DNA from: Ricinus communis
Taxonomy: Eukaryota > Streptophyta > Magnoliopsida > Malpighiales > Euphorbiaceae
Assembly: GCF_019578655.1 (NCBI RefSeq)
Contig: NC_063256.1
Location: forward strand, 32,226,342-32,290,341
Reading direction: 5' to 3'
Length of the DNA stretch: 64,000 bases
Position 1 is the first letter of the stretch; each line of letters opens with the position of its first letter. A model generated the notes under the pieces. That model saw only the letters and a program-made list of their open reading frames with translations. It was not told the DNA's origin and did not search any database. Below are positions 12,534 to 23,562 of this stretch, in pieces. Both the position numbers and the translations under genes were made by a program.

Positions 12534-13756
12534 TCAATCTTCTTCTTCATCATCCTTTTTTTCCTCCTCTTCTTCTTGAACCATAGGCTCCTTCCATTTG
12601 CCTCTACTACTTGAACTAGCATGAGTAGGGGGAACCGATGCCTCTTCTTCCTCCTCCTCCCAATTCTTAACATGGCAATGGGGGATCTTGTGGATTTGTT
12701 GAATCTCCACCAAGTCCGCATGCAAATAATGAAGGTAGTTCCAAGTCCTCTCCATTCGTTTGAGAACCTTGTCTTTGAAAGAAAGAGAGGGTTGGCCTTG
12801 AAAGGTAGATGGAGTAACACTTAGGATTCTATGGTCCTTTTTCTTCTTCTTCCTATCATCTATATATTCTTCAATAAGTAAAAAGAACTCACCATCCATT
12901 TTCCACTTAGAGCCAAGACAAATTACCTTAGCATGCTCAAAGAAAGGTAGACCTAAGGAGATGGGCGCTATTAAAGGACTGGGATAGGTTTTGTTAAAAG
13001 GGGGTAAGGAGTTGAATGTGTTTTGCTATTTTTGTTATGTGGGAGGACATAAGAATAGCCCATTTTTGAGTATTTCCAAAGTAAAAGAGGTGGTCAAGAA
13101 ATAATTTTGAGATTAGGATATTCTTAAAATGAATCATGTCATAAAGCAGGAGAAGATCCTTGTGAGGTAATTTCTCCATCCCATTATCCCTTGTATTGAT
13201 GGTGGAGGATATCATCCTAAGCACTACCCAATGTGAGAGAGACTTGAGATCTTTAGAGAGGGGGTGTTTAGAATAGGTGTCTTTGGTGTAGATTTGTCTC
13301 TAAAATTGGGAAGGAGAGAAAGGCATTTCAATAAAATTTTTGATGATTCTCGCAGGGCCTCTCTCTTGAAATCTAAAAATAGAGGAGAGTTGGGTTCTAA
13401 AAAGGATCTTTTTCTCTCCAAAAAATTCTAAGCTCTATCCTATAGTATTCATTCCCATCACCTTTTTTATTGATCACCAAAGAGGAGAGAAATTCTTTGG
13501 TGAGATTCTCATACCATACGTCTAAAGACTGGGGTGGAAAGAAGTTCCTTAATCCTATAATATCTAATAAGGTATGTACCTCTTGAGACACTCCAAGCTC
13601 GATAAAAGATTCTTCATCAAAGAACCTATTAGTTTAAACATCTTTTCTCTCTATTATCATAAATTTTATCTTTGTCTCATTATCAATACCCTTCATTCTT
13701 TCTTGAATAGTTTGAGAAGAAGAAGGACCTTTCCCAACGGATTTTCTTGACTTCAT
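12534..13756 (-). pseudogene. Extra ORF after pol in element B (putative plant transposon protein-like)
   Basis: Minus-strand fragments in several frames follow one another: MKSRKSVGKGPSSSQTIQER from an ATG at 13756, then a part containing GVSQEVHTLLDIIGLRNFFP and WYENLTKEFLSSLV (13591-13397), then DFKREALRE and SLLPNF (13421-13224), and finally DGEFFLLIEEYIDDRKKKK and a Glu-rich tail (12899-12534). The pattern of a Leu-rich segment, then RNFFPP, then a W/Y-x-x-L-x-x-EF block resembles the 'putative plant transposon protein' domain (Pfam Transposase_32 type). It sits between RNase H and the 3' LTR, where SIRE elements carry an additional (env-like) ORF. Function unknown; the domain assignment is by memory of the pattern only. 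Confidence 0.55.
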
Positions 13757-14339
13757 GATTATGAAAGAAAGAAGCTGAAGAAGATTGTAGGAGATGAAAG
13801 TAGAAAGAAGAAGTAATTTGAAGTTTAGAATGTAGAAATCTTTTGAAAAGTGATGAATGTCCATCAAATTAGCTTTATGTAGCTTTAAGCAAGGTAAAAA
13901 ATGGTAAAACAATGACTAGATTTGCATTAAAGTCTTTTTAAAAACACTGTAATGGTTAGTTTTGCAGATATTAAGGAGAAGCGCGATTGTGCAATTGAAA
14001 AAGTAGTCACAATGGTTATAGTTTTGCTAAATTATGGTTCGGCTTTAGAATCACGAGCACTTTTTAGAGGTTAGTTTCTAGTTTCATATAGATCTGTAAA
14101 GCACGAGCTCCCTTCTAAACCGCGAGTGTGCTCTTTAAAAAAATATAGATTTTTAAATTCATGCAAGATTATGCTTGATCACATTCATTTTTTCTTGAGA
14201 GTATCAAAATGCATAATGAGCTAAAATACATCTTATATGCCAAGTGAAATCTTAATACTCAACTTTCAAAATAGAGATGCAAACAAAATATGTCATCACA
14301 AGCATATCACATTAAGAATTTTAAGAATTGAGAGTTGGA
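13757..14339. other. Element B spacer between pol and the extra ORF
   Basis: Minus-strand non-coding spacer of element B. No recognisable coding or repeat content. Confidence 0.5.
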
Positions 14340-15572
14340 AAGTTTATACAAAAGGACTAATCTAGAGTACTTCCATCAATCATTCCTAATTCTCTTTTGA
14401 TGTAACTTAATCTCTCCTTATTAAGAGGTTTGGTAAAAAATATTGGCAAGTTGGTTAATTGTATCATTTCTAATTCTCTTTTAATGTAACTTAATCTTTC
14501 CCCACTATGCACCTAATCTCTCAAAAAATGATGTCTAATGTTTATATGCTTACTCCTAGAGTGTTGAATGGGATTCTTAGAAAGATTTACAATACTTATA
14601 TTATCACACTTTATAGGAATGTGATCAATCTCCCTCTCACAATCTCTTAATTGTTGCTTCATTTAAAGAATTTGAGTGTAACAATATTCCACCGCCACAT
14701 ATTTAGCTTCCGCAGTGGAGAGAGCAACCAAAACCTATTTCTTGCTATACCAAGAGACTAAACATTCACCTAGAAAATGATAAGTTTCGGAAGTGCTCTT
14801 TCTATCTAAAAGAATTTCTGCATATTTGACATCTGAATAGCCTATTATGTCAAAAGATGATTCTCTAGGATACCAAAGTCCTAAATGTAAAGTCTCATGC
14901 AAATATTTTAAAATTCTTTTAACGATATCCAAGTGAGAATCTTTAGGACAAGACTAAAATCGAGAACATAGACAAAAAATATACATAATATCGGGTCTAG
15001 AGGCAGTTAAGTATAAGAGAGATCTGATCATACTTCTATAGAGCTTTTCACTTATACTCTTACCCTTCTCATCTTTGTCTGACATTATAGTGACACTCGC
15101 AGGGGTTTTTGCTACTTTGCAATCATCCATCTCAAATTTCTTCAAGAGTTCTTTTGGGTACTTGGATTGGTTGATGAATATTTCATCCTTACTTTGCTTG
15201 ATTTGGAGACCAAGAAAGAATTTGAGCTCTCCTATCATTGTTCATCTCAATTTTTTTAGTCACACACTTAGCAAAATCATCACAGAGTAATTCATTAGTA
15301 GTTCCAAACACAATGTCATCAACATAAATTTGAATAATTAGAGTATCATGTTTGTGTTTCCTTACAAATAAAGTTGTGTCAACCTTTCCTTTTGAAAATC
15401 TATTTTCAATTAAAAAGGAACTAAGCCTTTCATACCAAGCTCTAAGAGCTTGTTTCAAACCATATAAGGCTTTAATCAATTTAAAAATATGATTAGGAAA
15501 TTTATGACTTTCAAAACCGAGAGGTTGCACAATATAAACTTTTTCCTCAATGAAACCATTAAAAGATTGCAC
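14340..15572 (-). pseudogene. Element B reverse transcriptase and RNase H (broken)
   Basis: Minus strand. RT: FNGFIEEKVYIVQPLGFE, then LIKALYGLKQALRAWYERL and an intact YVDD active-site box (IYVDDIVFG near 15320). The RT end and connection give MIRSLLYLTASRPDIMY (15238-14954). RNase H: DIVKRILKYLHETLHLGLW and DIIGYSDVKYAEILLDRKST (14932-14735), with downstream STAEAKYVAVE, SKNPIQHSRSKHI and the PLNKERLSYIKRELGM end near 14400. Motifs are those of SIRE/Maximus-type copia elements. A handful of stops and a frameshift near 15200 break it. Confidence 0.9.
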
Positions 15573-16640
15573 TTTTCACATTCATTTAAAATAATTTTGA
15601 AAATTCATGTGACATGCATAGGCTAAAAATATTCTAGCAGCCTCTAATGTAGCAATTGGAGTAAAGGTCTCATCATAATCAATGCCTTTCTCTTGGTTGT
15701 AACCTCTTGCAACCAATCTAGCTTTGTTTCTAATGATAGAGCCTTGCTCATTTAACTTGTTTCTAAATGCCTATTTACACCTAATAATTTGGTGATATGT
15801 AAGCCTAGGAACAAGTTATCATAATTTGTTTCTCTCAAATAGGTTGATTTTATCTTGTATATCAATCACCCAACTTTCATTATTTAAAGCCTTATCAGTG
15901 GTCCTTGGCTCAAATTGAGAAACAAGGGCTAGATTATTTAAAGCTATTAGTTTGGAACGAGTACTTACACCCTTTGATAAGTCTCTAATGACTTGAGTAG
16001 GTGGATGATCCTTTCTGAAGTTCCACTCCATGAGAAGACTTTATGGATTCTCCACCATTTGGGGTTCTTAAGTTGCATCATGGTTATGTTGGATTCCTTG
16101 ATTGTCCTCAATGTATTTTTCAATCCTTTCTTATGGATCATCAAGGTTATCATTAAGCTCCTCAAATGCACCTACAAGATCATTCGCACAAGTACCTTTC
16201 TTAAGGTCAAGTTTGCTTGATTCATAAAAAACATTCATAGACTCTTCAACTATTAAAGTTCGTTTATTAAAGATTCTATAAGCTTAACTTGAACTGGAAT
16301 AGTCTAGAAGGATTCCTATATCGGTTTTAGAGTTAAATTTTTCAAGATTATCCTTGGTATTCAAAATGTAGCATTTATATCTAAATACTCTTAAATATGA
16401 AACCTTAGGCTTTCTTCCATTCCAAAGCTCATAAGAAGTTTTCTTCCTTTAAAGGTCTTTTGAAAACTCTATTTGCAACATAACAACTACTGTTAACGCC
16501 TTCCGGCCAAAAGTAAGATGGGAGTTTATACTCATTGAGTATTGTTCTAGCCATTTCTATTATCTATCAAAGAATGGCTTGAGGTGTTGAGCTCCTTCAT
16601 TGGTTGCCATTAATCTTTATAGTCGTAATGATGCTTGAGA
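15573..16640 (-). pseudogene. Element B integrase C-terminal part (truncated)
   Basis: Minus strand, starting close to the PBS. The translation gives a YWPEGVNSSCYVANR block near 16500, then ELWNGRKPKVSYLRVF and CYILNTKDNLEKF (near 16400-16330), AYRIFNKRTLIVEESMNVF near 16250, and the HPPTQVIRDLSKGVSTRS block before RT. The zinc-binding N terminus, the first catalytic Asp, protease and all of gag are absent: the sequence passes almost directly from PBS to the integrase end, indicating a large internal deletion. The plus-strand open frame at 15993-16220 is a shadow. Confidence 0.85.
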
Positions 16641-16650
16641 AGAGTATTTT

Positions 16651-16665
16651 GTGCTCTAATACCAC
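16651..16665 (-). other. Element B primer-binding site
   Basis: The minus strand reads GTGGTATTAGAGCAC, one change from TGGTATCAGAGC, the initiator-tRNA-Met PBS typical of copia elements. It lies 4-5 bases inside the ...GGGACA end of the right LTR. Confidence 0.85.
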
Positions 16666-16669
16666 TTAT

Positions 16670-17803
16670 TGTCCCTAAGAATCAAGAAGGGAGGTTGAAT
16701 TGGTGACTTTAAATCGCCAAAATAAATTGAGATAGGAAATGTATAAGGACTTTAAGAAGAATAAAGGAATTTAGAAAAGAGTTGGGGTTAAAGAGACTTA
16801 CACAAAGGTTTATAGTGGTTCGGGAACAATCCTCTCTACATCCACTCCTCAATATCACACTTGAATATTCCACTATAATCTTCAAGATTACAACCTTTGG
16901 GTTTTTCGAGTTCACCAATCAACTTGGTGTTTTTCAAGGCTAACACTAAACCTCTTCTTTTAGTGAACCAATGTCTCACTAAGTCTCTTAACCCTTTAGT
17001 GTTAAGTAGTTACTCAACAACTAGTTTCTTGTGTTTTTAATACCTAGACTCACACAACAACCCTTCAAAACAGTCCAATATAGAGATTCAACTTAATACA
17101 TTTTACAAAGAAGAGAATTAAGTGTAATAAGATGATAAAATAAATTTGAAAGAGTTTGGGTATATTAAATTCACATACTTGTCTCTTGAGTGTTTATGAG
17201 GGGTATTTATACACTTACTAACTTCTTAGAGATGTTATAATACTCTCAAAGCTCATTAAGTGTAAATTGGATGACTTGGTAAAAAATTATCTATAGTCAA
17301 GAAAAGCACCCTCGCACTTTCTGAAAAGAGTCATTAAGACTCCAATGGCTCCAGACACGTGGCTCTAATTTGGTGGCTGAAGTTGCAATGTTCAATGACA
17401 TTGCATTAAATTTAAAACCTACTCTCGCGCTCGAATGTCGCAATCGTGCTTGTCAAGGGTGCGCTTAAAAGTGCCCTCGCATTTTTCATCACGTAAATGC
17501 TTGTCGTGTTTGAGCTTTTGTCTATAATTAAGCCACCCTTGCGCCTTTGAAGGAGTTGACTCATTGACTGTCGTGTGTCTCTCCATCCTTGGGAAATTGC
17601 TAAAGGGTCTTCCTTTGAGGCTGGTCAACTTTGATCATATCATGCTTTTCAAGTTTTTTTGCAAACCTTACTTGAGAGCTTGAGGAAACATTGCCTTATG
17701 ATTAAGTCCTCAATATACTGTCACATAGACATTGAAGAATGATAATAGCCACAATCAATTTAGATGTTAAGATCAAAATAGAGATCAGTTGACCCTTAGG
17801 TCA
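16670..17803 (-). repeat. Element B 5' LTR
   Basis: In element orientation it starts TGACCTAAGGGTCAAC and ends TTCTTAGGGACA, with intact TG...CA, followed by the PBS. It is the direct-repeat partner of 10961-12113. Confidence 0.9.
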
Positions 17804-19421
17804 ACATAAACTTATCGAGAAAGAGACTCGATGGCTTTTTTTCCAATTTACCAGTTTCATATTTGAAGTTCAAAGTAGATTTTTTTTAAAACAACTTAGA
17901 AAAAAATATCCAAATGATATATGTCCAAGGTGTTTATGTCATAACCAGATTGTATTTTCTATACTTGAGGATACTAAACTACTATTCCCCGAATCCGACT
18001 CAGTGAATGCACTTAAGCTAGGTAGTGCAAGGTCAAGATAATACAGCTTCCTTTTTCTAGTACCATAACCAGTTATCCTCTTTGTCTTGATGTCCTTAAA
18101 AATATAATAATCAGGCCAAAAAAATTACTGCACAATTCAAAGAGGTGATTAGTTGTGATACAGACATTAAATTAGAATTTAGAGATGGGACAAATAGAAC
18201 AAATTTTAAATTTAGGTTATCAAGAAAAAATGACATTTTTTACCAATAATACTAGCTTCTGTAACATTGGCTGTTTGTTCATATGGTTTTAGCTCGGTAG
18301 GTATATTAAAAGGCATATGATCAGTTGATCTAGAATCAATAATCCATGTATACAACCTAACAGTAGTATAATTACAAAAAGATTTACCTGGTGGTTCAAA
18401 GATATGTGTAAAGCAGCAACATCTGGTGAGGAAGGCTGCTCGGTTATAGTTGTTGATACTGATGCAGTTTTTTACTTTCATTTCGAGGCTTTAGAAAGAT
18501 CCCACCATTCAGGATATTCAATCAAGTCATAACATTTGCTTTGAGTATGTCATGTTGCACCATAATGTATACATTGTTTTGTTGAATTGGTCTGTTTGTT
18601 ATCAATATCAAAGTTCTGAATTGTATTTTGCCGAGCAAACGAGTTATTTCTTTTGGCGAGCAATGCAATTGGCTCTAAGGAAGTGTATTCGCTAGTTAAG
18701 ATTTTTTTCTGATTTGCTTCTCGATGAACATACGCATATGTTTGTTCAAGGTCCAAACTCGAATCCATTTTTGAAGGATTTCTCCTCTCACTTGTTCAAA
18801 CTTAGCATTAAATCCATTTAAGAAGATGTGAATTCTCAATTTTTTCACAACTGCTTTATATATAGTGACGTCATTATATGATCTTTCATTCTTGCTTTAT
18901 CCCAATGATCAAGTTCCTAGAATATTTCAATCAACTTGTCGTAGTAAGTCGAAAAAGATATACCAAACTGCCAACTTAGAAATGCTCATTCATTAAGTGT
19001 CGCCCCTTGATCTGACTTTAGGTGAGCTCGTATAATTGTAATCTTAGTGCAACAACAACAATTAGTTTTTTTAGAATTAGCCCGTTCGTGCATCTTTCTT
19101 CTAGCTCAGCTTTGTCATCTAGCTCGGGCAGTTCAAAAAGAAAAAGACAAGAAGACTCATAGGGGTTCTCCAAATAAATATCGGCCCTAGAAGGCGTAGG
19201 CGTGGAGCGAATATAATCACCTCTTATGTAACTTCTATCACTAATCTCGAGGGGGAGCAACAAGACAAGCCTTCTCCTTCATCTACAAAATCTTCCTATG
19301 ATCCAATTTTATCAGCCTAAGTCACTGAGGATTTGCCTTCATGGGTCACTCGTTCTCAGGGGCAAGCCTCGCCTCAAATGCCTTTGCCATCAAAAAATTT
19401 TTGTTTCGTCTGATCCATCAT
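17804..19421 (-). pseudogene. Copia element A: gag and protease (broken)
   Basis: Minus strand, beginning with an ATG at 19421 (MMDQTKQKFFDG). It continues with a PTPSRADIYLENPYESS block (19263-19018), gag, the zinc-knuckle remnant QCIHYGATxHxxSKCYDL followed by EYPEWWDLSKP near 18540, and the protease-like WIIDSRSTDHMPFN motif (18350-18300), where the usual DSGATDH has changed to DSRSTDH. The protease and pre-integrase zone ends where element B begins; it resumes as integrase at 10960. No LTR of element A was recognised on either outer side, so A is truncated or its LTRs are decayed. Confidence 0.85.
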
Positions 19422-19772
19422 AGAATGCTTTTGAATTACTCAAGTACAAAAATTTATATAGATTCTTTTTTATAAAATTCTTATTATAATAAAAACTAGA
19501 AAAAAGAATATTTCTAAAAGATAGAAATATATATAGTAAGAGATAAATACACGCAATATATAGTGTTTAGGAGATAAATAATAAATCAAATCTTCTACAC
19601 ATTTAATTTTTATTTAAGGTTATTAAACAATTTATAATAAAAACTCATCATTGCAATATACAAATTTTATTTAAAAAGTAGAATTTACTTACCAAAGAGC
19701 TTCAAAGAATAATCATATTATATCATTCTGTCAGTTTTTAAAGGATTCTTGAATGAATAAATACAAATTCAA

Positions 19773-19816
<44 letters not shown>

Positions 19817-20639
19817 CAACTAATATCCTAATAGAATTTTTTATATATTTATTTTAACTATAATAAAACGACTCAAATCGAGCTTGAAAATTATTATACT
19901 GAAAAATATAAATAATAATATTTTAATTATATTTAAGTAACAAAATGGCCAAATTAACCATTTCATAAACTTATTAATATAAGCCTTGCGCTTCACATTT
20001 TTATATATATTATGCATTTTTTAAAAATTAAAAGATTTAAATTCTTAAATTTTGTGAACTATTTCAGATAAGAAAAATTCTTGCTTAAACTACCTTCTAT
20101 GTCAATGATAAATTCATATAGTGAAATCGCTAGTGCACCATGAATAATGATTTAAGGGAAGATTGTTTTTTTCTTTTCTCCAGTAGTAGTTTCTAGTTTG
20201 TCTTGCAATCATATGTACTTCTAAGAAGCCTGAACGAATTGCAAAGCAACTACTATCTACCCATAGCTACATTGACCAAGTATCTATTATTACCACTACC
20301 AATTCCCATTGAAGACAACAATCCATTTTAATAACTCTATATGGAAGAGCTTTTATTTGTATCAAGATTAATAAAAGTCTATATAGAAACATGATACAAG
20401 ATTGAATTCTTAAATTTCTATGAGAGCTGACAAAAAGGAGATCAAAGGAATTCCAATGCTTGCTTCTATAATCAGAACCAAACAAATGTTTCTAGTGGAG
20501 AGTGAAAACAGCATAATCCACTTCAGTGAGATGCACATAAACCCATACTCATTTTTCTAACATGTTTAGTTACATAACTGAAGAAAGGAGCATAAAAGTT
20601 TATCATTTCCTCATAAGCTCATTCAAGCTGTGTTAACAA
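19422..20639. other. AT-rich 3' flank of the PPR gene
   Basis: No coding content. The 3' UTR of the PPR gene must lie in the right part, but I see no single convincing polyadenylation signal. A long AT microsatellite lies at 19777-19815. Confidence 0.6.
19777..19815. repeat. (AT)n microsatellite
   Basis: An uninterrupted AT dinucleotide run of 19 to 20 units. Confidence 0.95.
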
Positions 20640-22622
20640 CTATTGCCCTGTTGCAGCATCACTTTTAGCCTCTGTCTCACCTTGTATCACATCCTCCTTT
20701 GTGTTCATGTCAGCAGGAACAGACCCTACAATTGTAGCTTCCTCAACAGGAGCACCTTCATTTACAGAGGCAGCCTCAGAACCATTTCCATTGGCCTCCT
20801 TTGACTCTGTCTCAGCTTCTTTGTTCCCAAACAACTTGGAAGGAAGCAAAGAAGCCACAGCAGCTTTCGCACTTCTCTTGGCAGCCTCAGCTGCCTCAGC
20901 CTCCTTAGCCTTAGCTTCAGCCTTCTCCTTTTCCTTCTTCTCCATAAGCTCCATCAATTCCTCTCCTCTTCCTACCCTTCCTAATAATTCCTTGGCAAAC
21001 TCCTGCAACTCCAAATCAAGCTCAATCGCCTCATCATCCAACATTCCATCAACCATTTTAATCAGCTCATCCATCTGATCATTATCAGCCAATGCCTCCA
21101 TCATAAACTTGTAACTAGCATTATCCATCTTGAGTTTCTTCACCATCAAATAATAAAATGACTTTGCCTCATCAATCTTCTTCAATTTAACCAACTTATC
21201 TACCAATCTATTATAAACAGCCAAGTTAGGTCTCAACCCTGTGTCCACCATTTTTCTGAAGTATCCAGCTCCATCATCAACTCTATCTTTCTCCAAACAA
21301 GTATCCATCAGAAGACCATAAGTATACTCATCGGGCTTCACTCCCTTTCCATCCATCTCTCCATAAAGGTCCTCAGCCTCAACCAACATTCCATTTTTAC
21401 ACAACTGGTCAATCAAGTTATTATATGACAAAACATCAGGACTGCATCTATAATCACCCATCTTTCTGAAAACATCAATAGCATCCTCAAATCTCCCTTG
21501 CGCACAATAACCATCAACAATCACATTAAAGCTCCCTAAATTAACAGCCAAATACCTAGGCGGATTATGTTGTTGTAACATCCTATCAAACAACTTCAAA
21601 GCCACATCAAACTTTCCATTCTTACACAAAGCATCCAACACAGAATTATACGCAACAGCATTCATTCTAACCTTTGAATTCTCCCCAACAGCCTCTTCAT
21701 AACACTCCATGGCCTCATTTTCCATTCCCTTCATGAAATAACCCTTCATCAAATCACCATAAACAACCCCATCCTCAATAACTCCACCACCCATCTTCTC
21801 CTTCAACTCATCAAAGAGCCTAAAAACTCCCTCCGAATCCAAATTTCTAACACAACCAACCATCAAATAATGATAAACAAGTGGGTCCGGTGTAAAACCC
21901 CTAACCCCAATAATCTCATCTTTCAACTCCAAAGCTTTATCAACCTTCCCATTATCCACCAACCCTTTAATCAATATCCGATAAGTCGTCGGAGAAGGAT
22001 TAAAAGGTGCATCATTTATCAATTGCTTATAATGCTCAAGTGCAGTATCTGGCTTCCTGCAATCAAGATAAGTCTGGAAAATCAAATTATGAGTAATAAT
22101 ATTCGGTGCAATACCAGCCTGAATAATAAATCGATGAAGCGATAGCAAATCCGAATATTTCGACTGCCGTAGCTGCGCATTAAGCACAGCATTAACCGTA
22201 TATATGGTGGGCCGACAATTAGAGTAAACAGAGTGGCGAGTAAAAAGGGCGGCCTCGTCGAGGTCATTCTCACGTATCAGAGTTAAAATGCGGTTATGGA
22301 GGTCGTGGCGCTTTCCAGAAAGTTCGGATATGGGTTCGGGGAGTTTTGGAGAATTAGGGTTTTGAATGGGTTTAGGGATTTGTTGTTTTTGCTGTTGTTG
22401 TTGGGTGCGGTGGAGAGAGGAAAGAGGTGGTTCGATACGGAGACGGCGTTTGCGACGACGGCGTTCTGCTGCGGCCTCTTCTGCGGAAGAGTAGGAGAGG
22501 AAGCGGAGAGAGATTATAGAAGGTGGGGGGAGGTGGTGGTGGTGGTGGTGGTGACGGTGACGGTGGCAGTGGGTGGCAATGCATTTGAGGTGGGTTAAGA
22601 AGCTTAGTTTTGAAAGTGCCAT
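20640..22622 (-). CDS. P-class pentatricopeptide repeat protein, NUWA/EMB1796-like
   Basis: Intact, intronless 660-aa frame from ATG (CAT at 22620-22622) to TAG (CTA at 20640-20642). Residues 1-45 form a basic, hydroxylated, acid-free leader with a run of seven His, consistent with an organelle-targeting peptide. A basic RRRRKRR patch follows at 54-60 and a Gln run at 74-81. About eleven 35-residue PPR motifs run from about 137 to 535, e.g. [20 protein letters not shown] at 396-415 and [10 protein letters not shown] at 431. A Glu/Lys/Ala-rich putative coiled coil spans about 548-585, followed by [16 protein letters not shown] and an acidic tail. There is no E, E+ or DYW domain. PPR repeats bind RNA in mitochondria or plastids. 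The P-class array with a C-terminal charged helix and the SLLPSKLFG segment resembles Arabidopsis At3g49240 (NUWA/EMB1796), an embryo-essential factor that works with DYW2-type editing proteins. The PPR identity is certain, the orthologue call likely. It stands alone between transposon clusters. Confidence 0.93.
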   Translation of the reverse strand: MALSKLSFLTHLKCIATHCHRHRHHHHHHHLPPPSIISLRFLSYSSAEEAAAERRRRKRRLRIEPPLSSLHRTQQQQQKQQIPKPIQNPNSPKLPEPISELSGKRHDLHNRILTLIRENDLDEAALFTRHSVYSNCRPTIYTVNAVLNAQLRQSKYSDLLSLHRFIIQAGIAPNIITHNLIFQTYLDCRKPDTALEHYKQLINDAPFNPSPTTYRILIKGLVDNGKVDKALELKDEIIGVRGFTPDPLVYHYLMVGCVRNLDSEGVFRLFDELKEKMGGGVIEDGVVYGDLMKGYFMKGMENEAMECYEEAVGENSKVRMNAVAYNSVLDALCKNGKFDVALKLFDRMLQQHNPPRYLAVNLGSFNVIVDGYCAQGRFEDAIDVFRKMGDYRCSPDVLSYNNLIDQLCKNGMLVEAEDLYGEMDGKGVKPDEYTYGLLMDTCLEKDRVDDGAGYFRKMVDTGLRPNLAVYNRLVDKLVKLKKIDEAKSFYYLMVKKLKMDNASYKFMMEALADNDQMDELIKMVDGMLDDEAIELDLELQEFAKELLGRVGRGEELMELMEKKEKEKAEAKAKEAEAAEAAKRSAKAAVASLLPSKLFGNKEAETESKEANGNGSEAASVNEGAPVEEATIVGSVPADMNTKEDVIQGETEAKSDAATGQ

Positions 22623-23562
22623 GGGAGATTTTGGGTTTTAGTGAAAATATGATAAGAGAAATGGGAAATTGAAGATTGAAAATTGTTGTAGGGTTCAGGG
22701 TTTAGAAGGTAGAAGATAGAGAGATGTTTGGTTACTAAGTTAATTGAAAACTTATCAAGGTTGAGAATCAGTTCTTTTTCAAATTTCAATGATTTATTAC
22801 AGATTTGGGCTTAAATGATACATTTTGAGCTGGGGAACTTACACAATACATGCTTTTTCTTGAAATTTTTACAATTTTCCCTCTTTTTGTTTGCAGTTGT
22901 ACCTTTTCTTTTCATTTGTACGCTTTTACATTTTTATTTACAAAAAACATTTCAAAGCTCTAGATCGAAGCTATCCTTGTTGGTTCTATAGTTTTTTAGG
23001 TTGGGGAAACCATTTTCAATGCCTGATCGTCCAAAGGAATTTCGAAAATGGTTATGTGGTCGCCGACAACGAAAAGAAAAACTTTTTCTTTCTTTGAGAT
23101 GTCAAAATTGAATGGTTTCAGAAGAAACTGGTATCACCAGAATCTTTGAAATGAGAAAAGTTGGTTTGGTCGGAGTTTAGGAGGGTAAGTTGGGTGGATG
23201 AGAAAGAAGAAAAAGAATGATTGGGCAGAGAGAAATAGTATCGGAGAAAGAGAAAAGGGAGAGGGACTTATATCGATATTTTGATTCAATGAAATTTCAA
23301 ATAGGTATCCCTTATAACATCATTGATAAAGTAACTCAAATTAATATATATCTTTATCTTTTAATAAGCTTAAATCATATTTTCACATTTTAAGTGTATA
23401 ATAAAAAATAAACACTTATATTTCAATACTTAGGTCTCTAAAATATATTTTATAATTTTAAAATTACTCTAAAATAATATATATATTTATCAATACAATT
23501 AAGTTAACCTAATGCAAAAAATTAAAATAGAAAAATAATAAAATAAAATACATTAAACTAAA
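22623..23562. other. 5' flank of the PPR gene
   Basis: Contains the promoter and 5' UTR of the PPR gene in its left part. No clear TATA box was identified. Short open frames here (for example 22891-23097) have no recognisable content. An A/G-rich stretch lies at 23195-23270. Confidence 0.5.

Larger units (their letters stand above)
10961..17803 (-). mobile_element. SIRE-like Ty1/copia element B, nested in element A
   Basis: Two direct repeats of about 1.14 kb (10961-12113 and 16670-17803) enclose 4.6 kb of minus-strand retrotransposon sequence. A PBS-like site (GTGGTATTAGAGC on the minus strand) lies next to the right LTR and a purine tract next to the left LTR, so the element runs right to left. 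It retains the integrase C terminus, RT, RNase H and an extra downstream ORF; gag, protease and the integrase N terminus are missing. Its two flanks are halves of one older copia element, so B inserted into A. I could not find a clean 5-bp target duplication. Confidence 0.9.

Noticed and set aside
20701..22598. Plus-strand frames of 125, 91 and 100 aa, and minus-strand frames of 63 and 70 aa in other frames
   Set aside because: All are shadows of the PPR coding sequence; the Val-rich one reads the His-coding repeat backwards.
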